Shown here: positions 1 through 7,213 of the stretch, piece by piece
Layout of the letters: each line of letters starts with the position of its first letter
How positions within the stretch are numbered: the stretch's first letter is position 1
Source of the DNA: Microcaldota archaeon
GTDB taxonomy: Archaea > Micrarchaeota > Micrarchaeia > Anstonellales > Bilamarchaeaceae
Direction of reading: 5' to 3'
Assembly (NCBI GenBank): GCA_026992595.1
Contig: JALWZW010000015.1
Coordinates: forward strand, 1-7,653
DNA: 7,653 nucleotides
Program-made: the position numbers and the translations under genes
Notes under the pieces: model-generated
Databases searched by the model: none
What the model was told of the DNA's origin: nothing
The model's input: the letters and a program-made list of their open reading frames with translations, nothing else

Positions 1-633
1 AGGTATGATGTGGAGAATATAAGAAGGGTGCTCTTTGCGCGGGAGAAAGGCGAGGAATTTGCGCCTTTATTCTTTGCAAATCTTTCTGAAAAGGGGTTAG
101 AGCGGCTTTTGAAAAAGGGGGAGAAAGCGCTTCCTGACTGGTTTTTGCCTCTTTGCGGCTGTAAAAATGTTAAAGAGGCGGAATTAAAAAGGTACGAAAT
201 CTCTAAAAGGGCGCTGAGAGGAAAAGGGGTGGATAGGGTTATAAAAGTTATAGAGATGGAGGCAGACGCGCGCAACGCTTCTATTGCGATGCGCGGCGGC
301 TCTGCTTTTTACAGCGGCGGAAGAATGCGCAAGGAGGTTTTAAAGCGCATTCAGGAGAGGGCAAAGGAAGGGCGCTATGAGGAGGTTTGCAGGTTGTTAA
401 GGCCCTATTTTGGCGAGGTGAGCGGAAGCGATGCAGTAACTGTGGAGATTGCAATGGAGCGTAGGATAAACGCAGAAAGAAAGCATGCCTTTTACCGCTC
501 CATCCTTTCATTCGGCGCTTTGTTAGGTTTTCTTATGCTCAAGGAGCAGGAAGTGGAGAATTTGAGGAAGATTGCGCTTTCTAAGCGCTATGGCCTTGAA
601 GAGAAGGCAGTGGAGGAGGTGTTGGTGTTATGA
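1..633 (+). CDS. atpC: A-type ATP synthase subunit C, 5'-truncated by window edge
   Basis: Central-stalk subunit of the archaeal A1AO ATP synthase. It forms the socket that couples the rotor ring to the D/F shaft. The reading frame is open from base 1 (the codons before the GTG at 10 read R-Y-D), and RYDVENIRR matches the 'YDxxNI' motif that opens a repeated domain of this family, so the GTG is internal and the true start lies upstream. About 210 residues are present of a usual ~330-360. The C-terminal part (FYRSILSFGALLGFLMLKEQ, then EVENLRKIA) is the family's conserved closing helix, 'igyl..KE.EvxNLR.Ia'. The stop overlaps the atpF start as ATGA (630-633). Its position directly before F-A-B-D fits the standard archaeal order E-C-F-A-B-D. 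The operon promoter is outside the window. Family assignment is firm; only the N-terminus is unknown. Confidence 0.93.
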   Translation, partial: RYDVENIRRVLFAREKGEEFAPLFFANLSEKGLERLLKKGEKALPDWFLPLCGCKNVKEAELKRYEISKRALRGKGVDRVIKVIEMEADARNASIAMRGGSAFYSGGRMRKEVLKRIQERAKEGRYEEVCRLLRPYFGEVSGSDAVTVEIAMERRINAERKHAFYRSILSFGALLGFLMLKEQEVENLRKIALSKRYGLEEKAVEEVLVL

Positions 634-947
634 AGGCGCGAGTGGTGGTTTTAGGTGATGAGCCGCTTGTTACAGGCATGCGTCTTGCAGGCATGGAGCA
701 TTGCTACTTGGCAAAAGAGGAGGACTACGAGGAAAAACTTTCCAATCTCCTGAAAGAAAAAGATGTTGCGGTTATTATCACCAATCAAAGTTTTTTTTCC
801 AACATCAGTTGGAGGGCCAAGCGCTTGGTTGATTCTCTCGCTTATCCTGTGGTTGTCCCCCTTCCTGATATTGGTATGGAAGGGGTGGAGGAAGAGGAGT
901 TGAAAAAGCTCATTAAGAGAGCGTTAGGGTTTGAATTGTCAGGGTGA
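630..947 (+). CDS. atpF: A-type ATP synthase subunit F
   Basis: Small central-stalk subunit that binds subunit D and takes part in rotation and regulation of the A1 head. The 105 residues match the family's usual ~100. The N-terminal Rossmann-like strand VVVLGDEPLVTGMRLAGM is the family signature ('viGd.dtvtGFrLaGi'), with Met in place of the common Phe. It is followed by a KDVAVIITNQ strand and a PVVVPLPDIG segment, also typical. The ATG at 630 overlaps the atpC stop by 4 nt. It is preceded by a strong Shine-Dalgarno GGAGGTG (615-621), 8 nt from the start, so translation is probably both coupled and independently primed. atpA follows after 4 nt. Confidence 0.93.
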   Translation: MKARVVVLGDEPLVTGMRLAGMEHCYLAKEEDYEEKLSNLLKEKDVAVIITNQSFFSNISWRAKRLVDSLAYPVVVPLPDIGMEGVEEEELKKLIKRALGFELSG

Positions 948-948
948 T
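943..948 (+). promoter_or_regulatory. Ribosome binding site that decides the atpA start
   Basis: GGTGAT, complementary to the archaeal 16S 3' end, ends 3 nt before the ATG at 952 and overlaps the atpF stop codon. It favours ATG 952 over the in-frame TTG at 931, which would overlap atpF and add seven residues (MNCQGDV) absent from the family's normal N-terminus. Confidence 0.65.
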
Positions 949-951
949 GTT

Positions 952-2688
952 ATGAAGGGCAAGATTGAAAGGATTAGCGGGCCTGTTGTGGAGGCAAATT
1001 TAAAAGGCGCAAAACTTTACGATGTGGTTAAGGTAGGCAAGGATGGGCTGTTGGGCGAGATTATTAAGATAGTGGGCGAAAAGGCGGTTATTCAGGTTTA
1101 TGAAGATACTTCCGGCATCTCTCCCGGCGAGCCGGTGGAAAGCACCGGCATGCCCCTTTCTGTAGAATTGGGTCCTGGTTTGCTTACAGGTATTTATGAT
1201 GGAGTGCAAAGGCCGCTTAAGGTTATAGAGGAAAAATCAGGGAGCGTTTTTATTAAGCGAGGGATTGAGGCGCATGCTGTGGATAGGAAGAAGAAATGGG
1301 AGTTTAAGCCCAAGGTTAAAAAGGGACAAAAGGTGGCGGTGGGCGATGTTTTAGGTGTGGTTCAGGAGACCCCTCTTATTGAACACCGCATCCTCTCCCC
1401 TATAGAGGGCAAGGTGGAGAGCATTGAGGAAGGGAAGTTTAGGGTGGAAGATGAAATTTGCGTTATCTCTTCTGGCAAAAAGAAAACGCGCCTTACCATG
1501 CTCCAAAAATGGTTTGTGAGGAAGCCGCGGCCTGTTAAGGAAAAATTGCCCCCCTTTATTCCTTTAATAACAGGGTTAAGGGTGGTGGATACCTTTTTCC
1601 CTATTGCTAAGGGCGGGACTGCTGCCATTCCCGGCCCCTTTGGTTCTGGCAAAACTGTTACCCAGCAATCGCTTGCTAAGTACTCTGATACTCAAATAGT
1701 GGTTTATATTGGTTGCGGGGAGAGAGGCAATGAGATGACCGAAGTGCTGAAAGAGTTCCCTCATTTAGAGGATCCTAATAGCGGCAGGCCTTTAATGGAA
1801 CGCACCATTCTTATTGCAAACACCTCAAACATGCCGGTAGCAGCGCGTGAAGCATCTATCTACACAGGCATTACTATTGCAGAATACTTTAGGGATATGG
1901 GGTATGATGTTGCGCTTATGGCTGATTCTACCTCGCGATGGGCAGAAGCGATGCGTGAGATCGGCGGCAGGTTGGAAGAGATGCCTGGTGAGGAGGGCTA
2001 TCCTGCTTATTTGGCAAGGCGGCTTGCTGAGTTTTATGAGCGCGCAGGAAGGGTGAGGTGCTTAGGGAGCAAAGAGCGCTTTGGTTCTATTACCATTATA
2101 GGCGCTGTTTCCCCGCCTGGTGGTGATATTTCCGAGCCGGTTTCTCAAAACACCCTGCGTGTAACCAAGGTTTTCCTTGCTTTAGATTCTTCCCTTGCTT
2201 ACAGAAGGCACTTCCCTGCCATAAATTGGCTCAGGAGTTATTCGCTTTATGGGGATGAGTTGGCTAATTATTTTGAGAAAGAGGTGGGGGGTGAATTCCC
2301 CCATTTAGCAAAGGAGGCGATGGAGATTTTGCAGAAGGAGGCGGAGTTGCAGGAAGTGGTGCAGTTGGTGGGGCCTGACGCTCTTCCTGAAAAAGAACAG
2401 GCGGTGCTTTTAGTGGCGCGTATGCTGAGAGAGGACTATCTCCAGCAAAACGCTTTTAGCGAAGTGGATGCGCGCTGTCCTTTGAAAAAGCAGTATCTTA
2501 TGCTTAAGGCGATTTTGAAATTCTACCACAACACTATGAATGCGCTGGAAAAGGGCGCGCAACTTAAAAGGATAAGGGAATTGCCGGTGCGTGCTGAAAT
2601 AGGGCGCATGAAAGAGGAAAGGGATTTGAAGCAGTTGGAGGCCCTTCATAAAAGAATAGATGAAAGTTTTGGGGGTGTTTTTGAATGA
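952..2688 (+). CDS. atpA: A-type ATP synthase catalytic subunit A
   Basis: Catalytic nucleotide-binding subunit of the A1 hexamer, which synthesises or hydrolyses ATP driven by H+ or Na+ flow. From ATG 952 the protein is 578 residues, the normal size. Order of parts: N-terminal beta-barrel (MKGKIERISGPVVEA), the insertion region specific to A/V-type A subunits (about 110-185), P-loop GPFGSGKT at 228-235, the GCGERGNEMTEV segment carrying the catalytic Glu (~257), Walker B/DELSD-equivalent ALMADSTSRWAEA (~321-333), then a helical C-terminal domain. The P-loop is uninterrupted: there is no intein, although this site hosts inteins in several archaea. The start choice rests on the GGTGAT site, the ATG and the family N-terminus. 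The stop overlaps the atpB start (ATGA, 2685-2688). Whether the enzyme uses H+ or Na+ cannot be told here because the membrane-subunit genes lie outside. Confidence 0.97.
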   Translation: MKGKIERISGPVVEANLKGAKLYDVVKVGKDGLLGEIIKIVGEKAVIQVYEDTSGISPGEPVESTGMPLSVELGPGLLTGIYDGVQRPLKVIEEKSGSVFIKRGIEAHAVDRKKKWEFKPKVKKGQKVAVGDVLGVVQETPLIEHRILSPIEGKVESIEEGKFRVEDEICVISSGKKKTRLTMLQKWFVRKPRPVKEKLPPFIPLITGLRVVDTFFPIAKGGTAAIPGPFGSGKTVTQQSLAKYSDTQIVVYIGCGERGNEMTEVLKEFPHLEDPNSGRPLMERTILIANTSNMPVAAREASIYTGITIAEYFRDMGYDVALMADSTSRWAEAMREIGGRLEEMPGEEGYPAYLARRLAEFYERAGRVRCLGSKERFGSITIIGAVSPPGGDISEPVSQNTLRVTKVFLALDSSLAYRRHFPAINWLRSYSLYGDELANYFEKEVGGEFPHLAKEAMEILQKEAELQEVVQLVGPDALPEKEQAVLLVARMLREDYLQQNAFSEVDARCPLKKQYLMLKAILKFYHNTMNALEKGAQLKRIRELPVRAEIGRMKEERDLKQLEALHKRIDESFGGVFE

Positions 2689-4061
2689 TGAAAGAGTATA
2701 AAACTGTTTCTCAGATTGCAGGTCCTTTGGTGTTTGTGGAGCGCGTTAGCGGAGTGAGTTATGGAGAGATTGTAGAGGTTTTGTTGGAGAGCGGTGAGAA
2801 GAAGAAAGGGCAGGTGCTTGATGTTTCTAAAGAGCGCGCGGTGGTGCAGGTTTTCGGGGGCACGGAAGGTATTTCTACTGCCTCTTCTGTGCGGTTTTTG
2901 GGCGAGACATTGCGCATCGGCCTTTCTTCCAACATGCTGGGCCGCGTTTTCAACGGCTTGGGCGAGCCGCGCGACGGCGGGCCTAAAATTGTGCCTGAGG
3001 AAAAGGTTGAAATCACCGGCCTGCCTATAAACCCTTACTCTCGTGAATCCCCTAACGAATTTATACAAACTGGTATCTCCACCATTGACTGCATGAACAC
3101 GCTTGTAAGAGGGCAGAAACTGCCCCTCTTTTCAGGTGCTGGCCTGCCCCATAACCAGTTGGCTGTCCAAATAGCAAGGCAGGCAAAGGTTAGAAGGAGT
3201 GGGGAGCGCTTTGCAGTGGTGTTTGCGGCAGTAGGTATCACCCACGAGGAAGCATCTTTCTTTATGCGCGATTTTGAGAAAACAGGCGCCTTGGAGAATG
3301 CGGTGCTTTTCCTCAATCTTGCGGACGACCCCTCTGTTGAGCGTTTAATTACGCCAAGATTGGCGCTCACCACAGCAGAATATTTGGCCTACTCTCAAGA
3401 CATGCATGTGTTGGTTATTATTACCGATATGACCAATTATTGTGAGGCGCTTAGAGAGATCTCTTCCGCCCGCCAGGAGGTGCCGGGAAGGAGAGGGTAT
3501 CCTGGCTACATGTATACCGACCTCTCCACCATTTATGAAAGGGCCGGCAGGGTGAAAGGTTCTAAGGGTTCTGTTACGCAGATTCCTATCCTTACCATGC
3601 CGGGAGATGACAAAACCCACCCTATACCTGACTTGACAGGTTATATTACTGAAGGCCAGATTATGCTGAGCAGAGACCTTCATAGAAAGAACATCTACCC
3701 GCCTGTTGATGTGCTGCCCTCTCTCTCGCGATTGATGAATTCAGGCATCGGGAAGGGCAAAACAAGAGAGGACCATAAAGGGGTGGCTGACCAGCTTTAC
3801 GCTTCTTATGCCAACGGCCGCGATTTAAGGGCGTTAAGCGCGGTGGTAGGTGAAGAAGCGCTTACAGAGGTGGATAGGAAGTATTTGAGATTTGCAGATG
3901 AGTTTGAGCGCCGCTTTGTGAATCAAGGGCCTTATGAGGATAGGGACATAGAAACCACCCTTTCCTTAGCATGGGACCTGCTTTCCATGCTTCCTGAAGA
4001 GGAGTTGAAGAGAGTGAAGAAAGAGTATATGGCGAAGTATATGCGCGGAGGGAAAAAATGA
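2685..4061 (+). CDS. atpB: A-type ATP synthase regulatory subunit B
   Basis: Non-catalytic partner that alternates with subunit A in the A3B3 head. It is 458 residues, the normal length. The P-loop position is degenerate, SGAGLPHN at 150-157, lacking the GxxxxGKT lysine, as expected for B subunits. Other family signatures are DMTNYCEALREIS (~248-260), RRGYPGYMYTDLSTIYERAG (~269-288), and PSLSRLMNSGIGKGKTREDH (~345-364), which contains the arginine contributed to the neighbouring catalytic site. The ATG at 2685 overlaps the atpA stop; a second ATG follows at once (ATGATGA), so initiation could be at either. GGGGGTG (2671-2677), 7 nt before the first ATG, is the Shine-Dalgarno. The stop overlaps the atpD start as ATGA (4058-4061). 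Confidence 0.97.
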   Translation: MMKEYKTVSQIAGPLVFVERVSGVSYGEIVEVLLESGEKKKGQVLDVSKERAVVQVFGGTEGISTASSVRFLGETLRIGLSSNMLGRVFNGLGEPRDGGPKIVPEEKVEITGLPINPYSRESPNEFIQTGISTIDCMNTLVRGQKLPLFSGAGLPHNQLAVQIARQAKVRRSGERFAVVFAAVGITHEEASFFMRDFEKTGALENAVLFLNLADDPSVERLITPRLALTTAEYLAYSQDMHVLVIITDMTNYCEALREISSARQEVPGRRGYPGYMYTDLSTIYERAGRVKGSKGSVTQIPILTMPGDDKTHPIPDLTGYITEGQIMLSRDLHRKNIYPPVDVLPSLSRLMNSGIGKGKTREDHKGVADQLYASYANGRDLRALSAVVGEEALTEVDRKYLRFADEFERRFVNQGPYEDRDIETTLSLAWDLLSMLPEEELKRVKKEYMAKYMRGGKK

Positions 4062-4669
4062 ATGTCCCGCCCACAAGGATGGAACTTCTTAAAACAAAGG
4101 AGCGCATAAAGTTGGCAAAAAAAGGCCATAAATTGCTTAAGCAAAAGAGGGACGCCCTCATTCTTGAATTTTTTAAACTGTTGAAAAAGGCAAAGGATTT
4201 GCGCGCCACCCTTAACAAAAAAATAAAAGAAGCATATAGGCAGTTGGTGTTTGCACGCCTTTACCATAGCGAATTTGAGGTTGAGCGCCTTGCCTCTTTA
4301 ACCAAGCGCCCCATTTGGGCGGATGCAGAGGTTAGGAATGTGATGGGTGTTAAAATTCCTGAAATAAGTATACATATGGAAGATTTTAAGCGCTACCCTC
4401 CCCATCTTTCCAGCGCCAAGTTGGACGCTACCGTAAGCGCTTTTTCAGAGGTTTTGGAACTTTCTATTGAGTTGGCGCAGACCGAAACCGCTTTAAAGCG
4501 CTTAATAGGGGAGATTGAGAAGACAAAGAGGCGCGTGAATGCGTTAGAGTATATTATCCTTCCTTCTTTAGAACAGCAGAAAAAGGAGATTTCTTTGCGG
4601 TTAGATGAGATGGAGCGAGACGGCTTTGTTTCTTTGAAAACAATAAAGCGCAAGGTTGCTCAGGATTAG
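4058..4669 (+). CDS. atpD: A-type ATP synthase subunit D
   Basis: Rotor shaft of the A1 sector, functionally like F-type gamma: a long antiparallel coiled coil inside the A3B3 head, joined to F and C. The 203 residues fit the family (~200-215). The N-terminal helix carries the signature PPTRMELLKTKERIKLAKKG followed by HKLLKQKRDAL. The C-terminal helix has KRRVNALEYIILPSLEQQKK, the 'trRRvNALEyv.iP.le' motif. The central section (about 90-115) is the variable globular part. Shine-Dalgarno GGAGGG (4047-4052) lies 5 nt before the ATG. It is the last gene of the operon; its TAG and the TAA of the convergent speE share bases (4666-4669). Confidence 0.96.
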   Translation: MNVPPTRMELLKTKERIKLAKKGHKLLKQKRDALILEFFKLLKKAKDLRATLNKKIKEAYRQLVFARLYHSEFEVERLASLTKRPIWADAEVRNVMGVKIPEISIHMEDFKRYPPHLSSAKLDATVSAFSEVLELSIELAQTETALKRLIGEIEKTKRRVNALEYIILPSLEQQKKEISLRLDEMERDGFVSLKTIKRKVAQD

Positions 4670-5583
4670 CTTTTTTCAATCTCTTTTAACCTTTCCTCTA
4701 TCTCCTGCGGCACCGCTATTCTTTCGCTTATGGGCTTAAAATTGCTTAAGGAGGAAAACCCTTCTTTTTCAAATTCTTCTAATTTTTCTTTAAGATAGGG
4801 CGGAAGAGAGGTATAATAATCTAATTTTTCAAACTCAAAAAATCTGGTTTCTATGGACTGCTTCACCGGCTGGAGCGGCTTATTGGAAAGTGCTACAAAG
4901 CCCCACTCGCCGTCAAACGAGCTTATATAGGTGGTTGCAAGTTTCCCGTATTTGAAATATTTTTTTAACCGCGCAAACAGTTTAAGCGCGGTATAGTTTT
5001 CAGGGAAGGCATCTTCCGCATGCGTTGCAAATATGCCCTCTTCTGCTAAGGGCCTACTCATCTTTTTTATAGCGCTCTCTGTGTACAACTTCTCCCCAAA
5101 GCCGAAAGGATCCACTAAATCCATGAAAATCATATCAAATTTTTCTTCGGTCTCTTCCACATAGTTAAGCGCATCTTCTATCCTTACCTCCACTTTGGGA
5201 TTATCAAAACTGTTGCGGTGAAGATGGCTAAAGTATTTTTTACTAACTTCTATAACCTCTTTATCTATATCTACCAGCACTATTTTTTTTATGGATGGGT
5301 ATTTTAGCAGTTCTCTTAATATAAGCCCGTCCCCTCCTCCCAAAACAAGCGCCTTCTGCGGCTTGGGATGGAAGGCAAGGGGGAAATGGGCGGCCATTTC
5401 ATGATATATAAATTCATCTTCTTCATAAAATTGAATAACCCCATCTAAAAATAGGGCAAGGCCGTTGCGCATTTGCGCTACATCTATCTGCTGATAGTCG
5501 CTTTTTTTAGAAAATAGGATTTTTTGAGGGGCAAGTATGCGGCAATAGTCGCGGTTAGATATTTCTAAGTACCCCTCTCTCAA
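4666..5583 (-). CDS. speE: Polyamine aminopropyltransferase (spermidine synthase family)
   Basis: Cytoplasmic enzyme that transfers the aminopropyl group of decarboxylated AdoMet to a diamine such as putrescine, agmatine or cadaverine, releasing methylthioadenosine. 305 residues. Visible in order: the N-terminal beta domain with SDYQQIDV and LDGVIQFYEEDEFIYHEM (Gln51, Asp-Glu 56-57, Tyr-His-Glu 60-62); the AdoMet-binding GGGDG at 82-86; VDID at 104-107, with Asp105 where Glu is commoner; EDA at 136-138; the catalytic region MDLVDPFGFGEKLYT with Asp155 and Asp158; and GEWGF (~225-229). The DLVDP form, instead of DSTDP, resembles the thermospermine-synthase-like branch, so the acceptor amine is uncertain. 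The start is TTG 5583, inside speD (29-nt overlap), supported by a strong Shine-Dalgarno. Adjacent SpeD supplies its co-substrate. The stop shares bases with the convergent atpD stop. Confidence 0.93.
   Translation of the reverse strand: MREGYLEISNRDYCRILAPQKILFSKKSDYQQIDVAQMRNGLALFLDGVIQFYEEDEFIYHEMAAHFPLAFHPKPQKALVLGGGDGLILRELLKYPSIKKIVLVDIDKEVIEVSKKYFSHLHRNSFDNPKVEVRIEDALNYVEETEEKFDMIFMDLVDPFGFGEKLYTESAIKKMSRPLAEEGIFATHAEDAFPENYTALKLFARLKKYFKYGKLATTYISSFDGEWGFVALSNKPLQPVKQSIETRFFEFEKLDYYTSLPPYLKEKLEEFEKEGFSSLSNFKPISERIAVPQEIEERLKEIEKS
4671..4692 (+). terminator. Probable oligo-T terminator of the ATP synthase operon
   Basis: TTTTTT (4671-4676) followed by CAATCTCTTTT begins one base after the atpD stop. 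Archaeal RNA polymerase stops at runs of T without needing a hairpin. The site lies inside the 3' end of convergent speE, because no intergenic space exists. On the opposite strand only a weak T-rich stretch follows the speE stop (inside atpD, about 4639-4655). Confidence 0.5.
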
Positions 5584-5950
5584 AAACTTTCACCTCTGCA
5601 TTTTTCGCTTCCATTATTTCCATAAATTTAGACATCGCCTTCTCTGCATCTCCTTCTTTTCCGCATGCAAATATATCAGCCGCAAAAAAGCCATATTCAG
5701 GCCAGGTATGGACTGAGAAGTGGGATTCTTGAAGGATGAGGATTGCAGAAACGCCGTGCGGCTCAAATCTGTGGGCTTCAGACGCTAATATATTTAACCT
5801 CCCCGCCTTTGCCGCCTCATTCATAGCGCCTATTAAGAAATCTAAATCATCAAGTTTTTCAAAAGAGGAATAGGCATCAGCAACCACTAATTTCCCCAGC
5901 GCCATATTCATCTGAGTGGCTGCCTTTTTATTTCTAAGAATTCGGGTCAT
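5555..5950 (-). CDS. speD: S-adenosylmethionine decarboxylase proenzyme, class 1 (prokaryotic type)
   Basis: Pyruvoyl-dependent decarboxylase that turns AdoMet into the aminopropyl donor used by SpeE. The 131-residue proenzyme should self-cleave between Glu75 and Ser76 in ESHFSVHTWPE, with Ser76 becoming the pyruvoyl group. His81 and Cys96 lie 5 and 20 residues later, the same spacing as the Ser, His and Cys of the Thermotoga maritima enzyme as I recall it. HRFEPHGVSA (~60-69) and FERGV near the end are also family signatures. The ATG at 5950 has a TATA box at -24 to -32 and no Shine-Dalgarno, so the message is probably leaderless. Homologues usually begin near Met16 (MALGKLVV), so there is either a 15-residue N-terminal extension or a later start (5905), which has no Shine-Dalgarno. 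Some SpeD homologues decarboxylate arginine instead; adjacency to speE favours AdoMet. Confidence 0.94.
   Translation of the reverse strand: MTRILRNKKAATQMNMALGKLVVADAYSSFEKLDDLDFLIGAMNEAAKAGRLNILASEAHRFEPHGVSAILILQESHFSVHTWPEYGFFAADIFACGKEGDAEKAMSKFMEIMEAKNAEVKVFERGVLRNI
5590..5597 (-). promoter_or_regulatory. Ribosome binding site for the TTG start of speE
   Basis: On the minus strand AGAGGTGA lies 6 nt before TTG 5583, within the last codons of speD. Its match to the archaeal anti-Shine-Dalgarno and its spacing fix the unusual TTG start and suggest speE is translated from the speD message with or without coupling. Confidence 0.75.
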
Positions 5951-5973
5951 AAAGGTTTATTTTTTTAGAAATC

Positions 5974-5982
5974 TTTTTAAAT
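5974..5982 (-). promoter_or_regulatory. TATA box of speD-speE (leaderless promoter)
   Basis: On the minus strand ATTTAAAAA sits 24-32 bp upstream of the A of the speD ATG, the distance expected if transcription starts at or within a base or two of the start codon. The sequence between (AGATTTC...AAACCTTT) has no ribosome binding site, consistent with a leaderless mRNA. The GGGAA-box repeat lies 31-79 bp further upstream. Confidence 0.65.
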
Positions 5983-6000
5983 TACCCCCTCAAATTTGCT

Positions 6001-6060
6001 TTGTACTTTTTTGGGAAAAGCGGGAAAATTTTAATGGGAATGTATGGGAATGGTGGGAAA
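6001..6060. repeat. Direct repeat copy 1: five GGGAA boxes between the ATPase stop and speD
   Basis: Plus-strand boxes start at 6013, 6022, 6036, 6046 and 6055 (GGGAAAA, GGGAAAA, GGGAA, GGGAA, GGGAAAA). Aligned without gaps at an offset of 1204 bp to copy 2 (7205-7264), I count 47 of 60 identical bases by eye and 34 of 40 in the core 6011-6050. Here the position matching the ATPase TATA box is degenerate (AAAAAAGTACAA on the minus strand). The last box ends 1 nt beyond the ATPase stop codon. It could be an operator for speD-speE, a relic of a duplicated promoter, or part of a two-sided protein-binding element. Confidence 0.8.
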
Positions 6061-6062
6061 AT

Positions 6063-7181
6063 TTACAAAACCCGCGCTTTCTTTAAATATAGCGCTGTTT
6101 TTGATAGTTTTATTTTCCCTCCCTCCTCGCTTAAAAGGCCCTTCTCTTTGAGCGCGGCGATTACTCTATAAGCAGAGGTTTTGCTTATCCCTTTTTTCAT
6201 TAGTTGGACTGCAGCGCTCTCTTTTTTGAGCGGGTCCAAGCTTTGGAGCGCCTTTCTCTCCTTTTCACTAAGCCCAAGGGTCTGAACAAAATATTTTAAA
6301 TCCTCTTTTATCGCTTCTATAACCTCTCTTTCCCCTATTTTTTCTTTCCCTTTTATGAGCGCGTTTAGCCCTGCCTCTTTCAGCGTCCTTATCGCTCTTC
6401 GCGGGTTTCCCTGCGCATAATCCACAATAATCTCCAAAGCGCCTTTTTCCACATACTCTAATCCAATCCTTCTTTTCACAATCTCTTCAATGAGTGAGGG
6501 GGAGAGCGGGTGGAGCATTATCATTTCGGCGAACACATTTTCCAGATTAAATGTCTCTTCTTTTGATTCTTTGGAGGCGCGGTATTCTCTGTAGATGGTG
6601 GCAGGTAATGTTATTATAAGGGTTGCTTTGTTTGAGAGAAAGGCGTCCTTTATGCTGTCTATTATAAGCAAAATCTCTTCCTTTTTTTCTTTATCTATCT
6701 CGTCTAAAATTATTATTGCATCGCCTACCTCTTCTAACAGTTCTTTAAGAAGTTGGGAAGCGCGGTATATCCTCTCTTCTCTTTCCACCTCTATGTTGGC
6801 GCCTAAAATATGGCTTATCCCCACTCCTTTCTTTTCCCTCACATTAAACGCTAACTTTTCAAATACGCGGAGCGCTTTTTTTGAGGCGCTTGGGTTCTTT
6901 TCCCTAAAAAAGTTGTAGATTCCCTCTGCAATGTCTCCTATTATGGAAATTTTGCTTTCGCGGTTTATAATTTTTATAACTATTTTTTCCTTTCCGCTAA
7001 AATGGGTGATGTTGAGGAGGGAAGTTTTGCCGCTCCCTCGCTCCCCGCACACCCCGATTATTTCTCCTTCGTGGATGTATGCGGCGTACTGCAACTTTGT
7101 AATCTCCAACTCTCTATCCACGAACTCTTCCTTTGCAGTAATAGGCGCATCTTTTATGCTTTTAAGCGCATCTTTGAGCAT
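6063..7181 (-). CDS. AAA+ ATPase with C-terminal winged helix, Orc1/Cdc6-like architecture
   Basis: I do not recognise an exact family. The 372 residues show EFVDRELEI (19-27), the box preceding the ATPase core in Cdc6/AAA_16 proteins; Walker A GERGSGKT (46-53); Walker B IIILDEID (156-163); a sensor-1-like strand LIITLPATIY (188-197); a lid helix bundle from ~224; and GNPRRAIRTL (258-267), which carries the sensor-2 arginine as in Orc1/Cdc6 and clamp-loader proteins. Residues ~303-362 form a winged helix-turn-helix (SKTSAYRVIAALKEKGLL, then a KIKLS wing). The size and order fit archaeal Orc1/Cdc6, but residues ~95-140 are atypical, so a STAND-like regulator or other DNA-binding ATPase is equally open. 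The ATG at 7181 has a TATA box at -23 to -32 and no ribosome binding site (leaderless). It is a single gene flanked on both sides by the same ~60-bp repeat. Confidence 0.75.
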   Translation of the reverse strand: MLKDALKSIKDAPITAKEEFVDRELEITKLQYAAYIHEGEIIGVCGERGSGKTSLLNITHFSGKEKIVIKIINRESKISIIGDIAEGIYNFFREKNPSASKKALRVFEKLAFNVREKKGVGISHILGANIEVEREERIYRASQLLKELLEEVGDAIIILDEIDKEKKEEILLIIDSIKDAFLSNKATLIITLPATIYREYRASKESKEETFNLENVFAEMIMLHPLSPSLIEEIVKRRIGLEYVEKGALEIIVDYAQGNPRRAIRTLKEAGLNALIKGKEKIGEREVIEAIKEDLKYFVQTLGLSEKERKALQSLDPLKKESAAVQLMKKGISKTSAYRVIAALKEKGLLSEEGGKIKLSKTALYLKKARVL

Positions 7182-7203
7182 ATTTTTTATAAGGCGGCCT
7201 TTC

Positions 7204-7213
7204 TTTATATATT
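7204..7213 (-). promoter_or_regulatory. TATA box of the AAA+ ATPase gene (leaderless promoter)
   Basis: On the minus strand AATATATAAA lies 23-32 bp upstream of the ATG at 7181, again the leaderless distance. A second AT-rich stretch, TTATAAAAAAT, touches the start codon and is too close to serve. The TATA box lies inside repeat copy 2, and the first GGGAA-type box covers the BRE position just upstream, so a protein bound there could block or help TFB/TBP. Confidence 0.65.

Noticed and set aside
10..12. GTG as the start of atpC
   Set aside because: The frame is open to base 1 and RYDVENIRR is an internal family motif; ~130 residues of the protein are missing upstream.
931..951. TTG 931 as the start of atpA
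   Set aside because: It overlaps atpF, adds seven unconserved residues, and ATG 952 has a GGTGAT ribosome binding site and the standard N-terminus.
1633..1656. Intein at the atpA P-loop
   Set aside because: The P-loop GPFGSGKT is continuous and the protein has the normal length.
6001..6012. Degenerate TATA (AAAAAAGTACAA, minus strand) as the main speD promoter
   Set aside because: The better ATTTAAAAA at 5974-5982 stands at the proper leaderless distance; the upstream site looks like a decayed equivalent of the ATPase TATA box, though a secondary promoter is not excluded.
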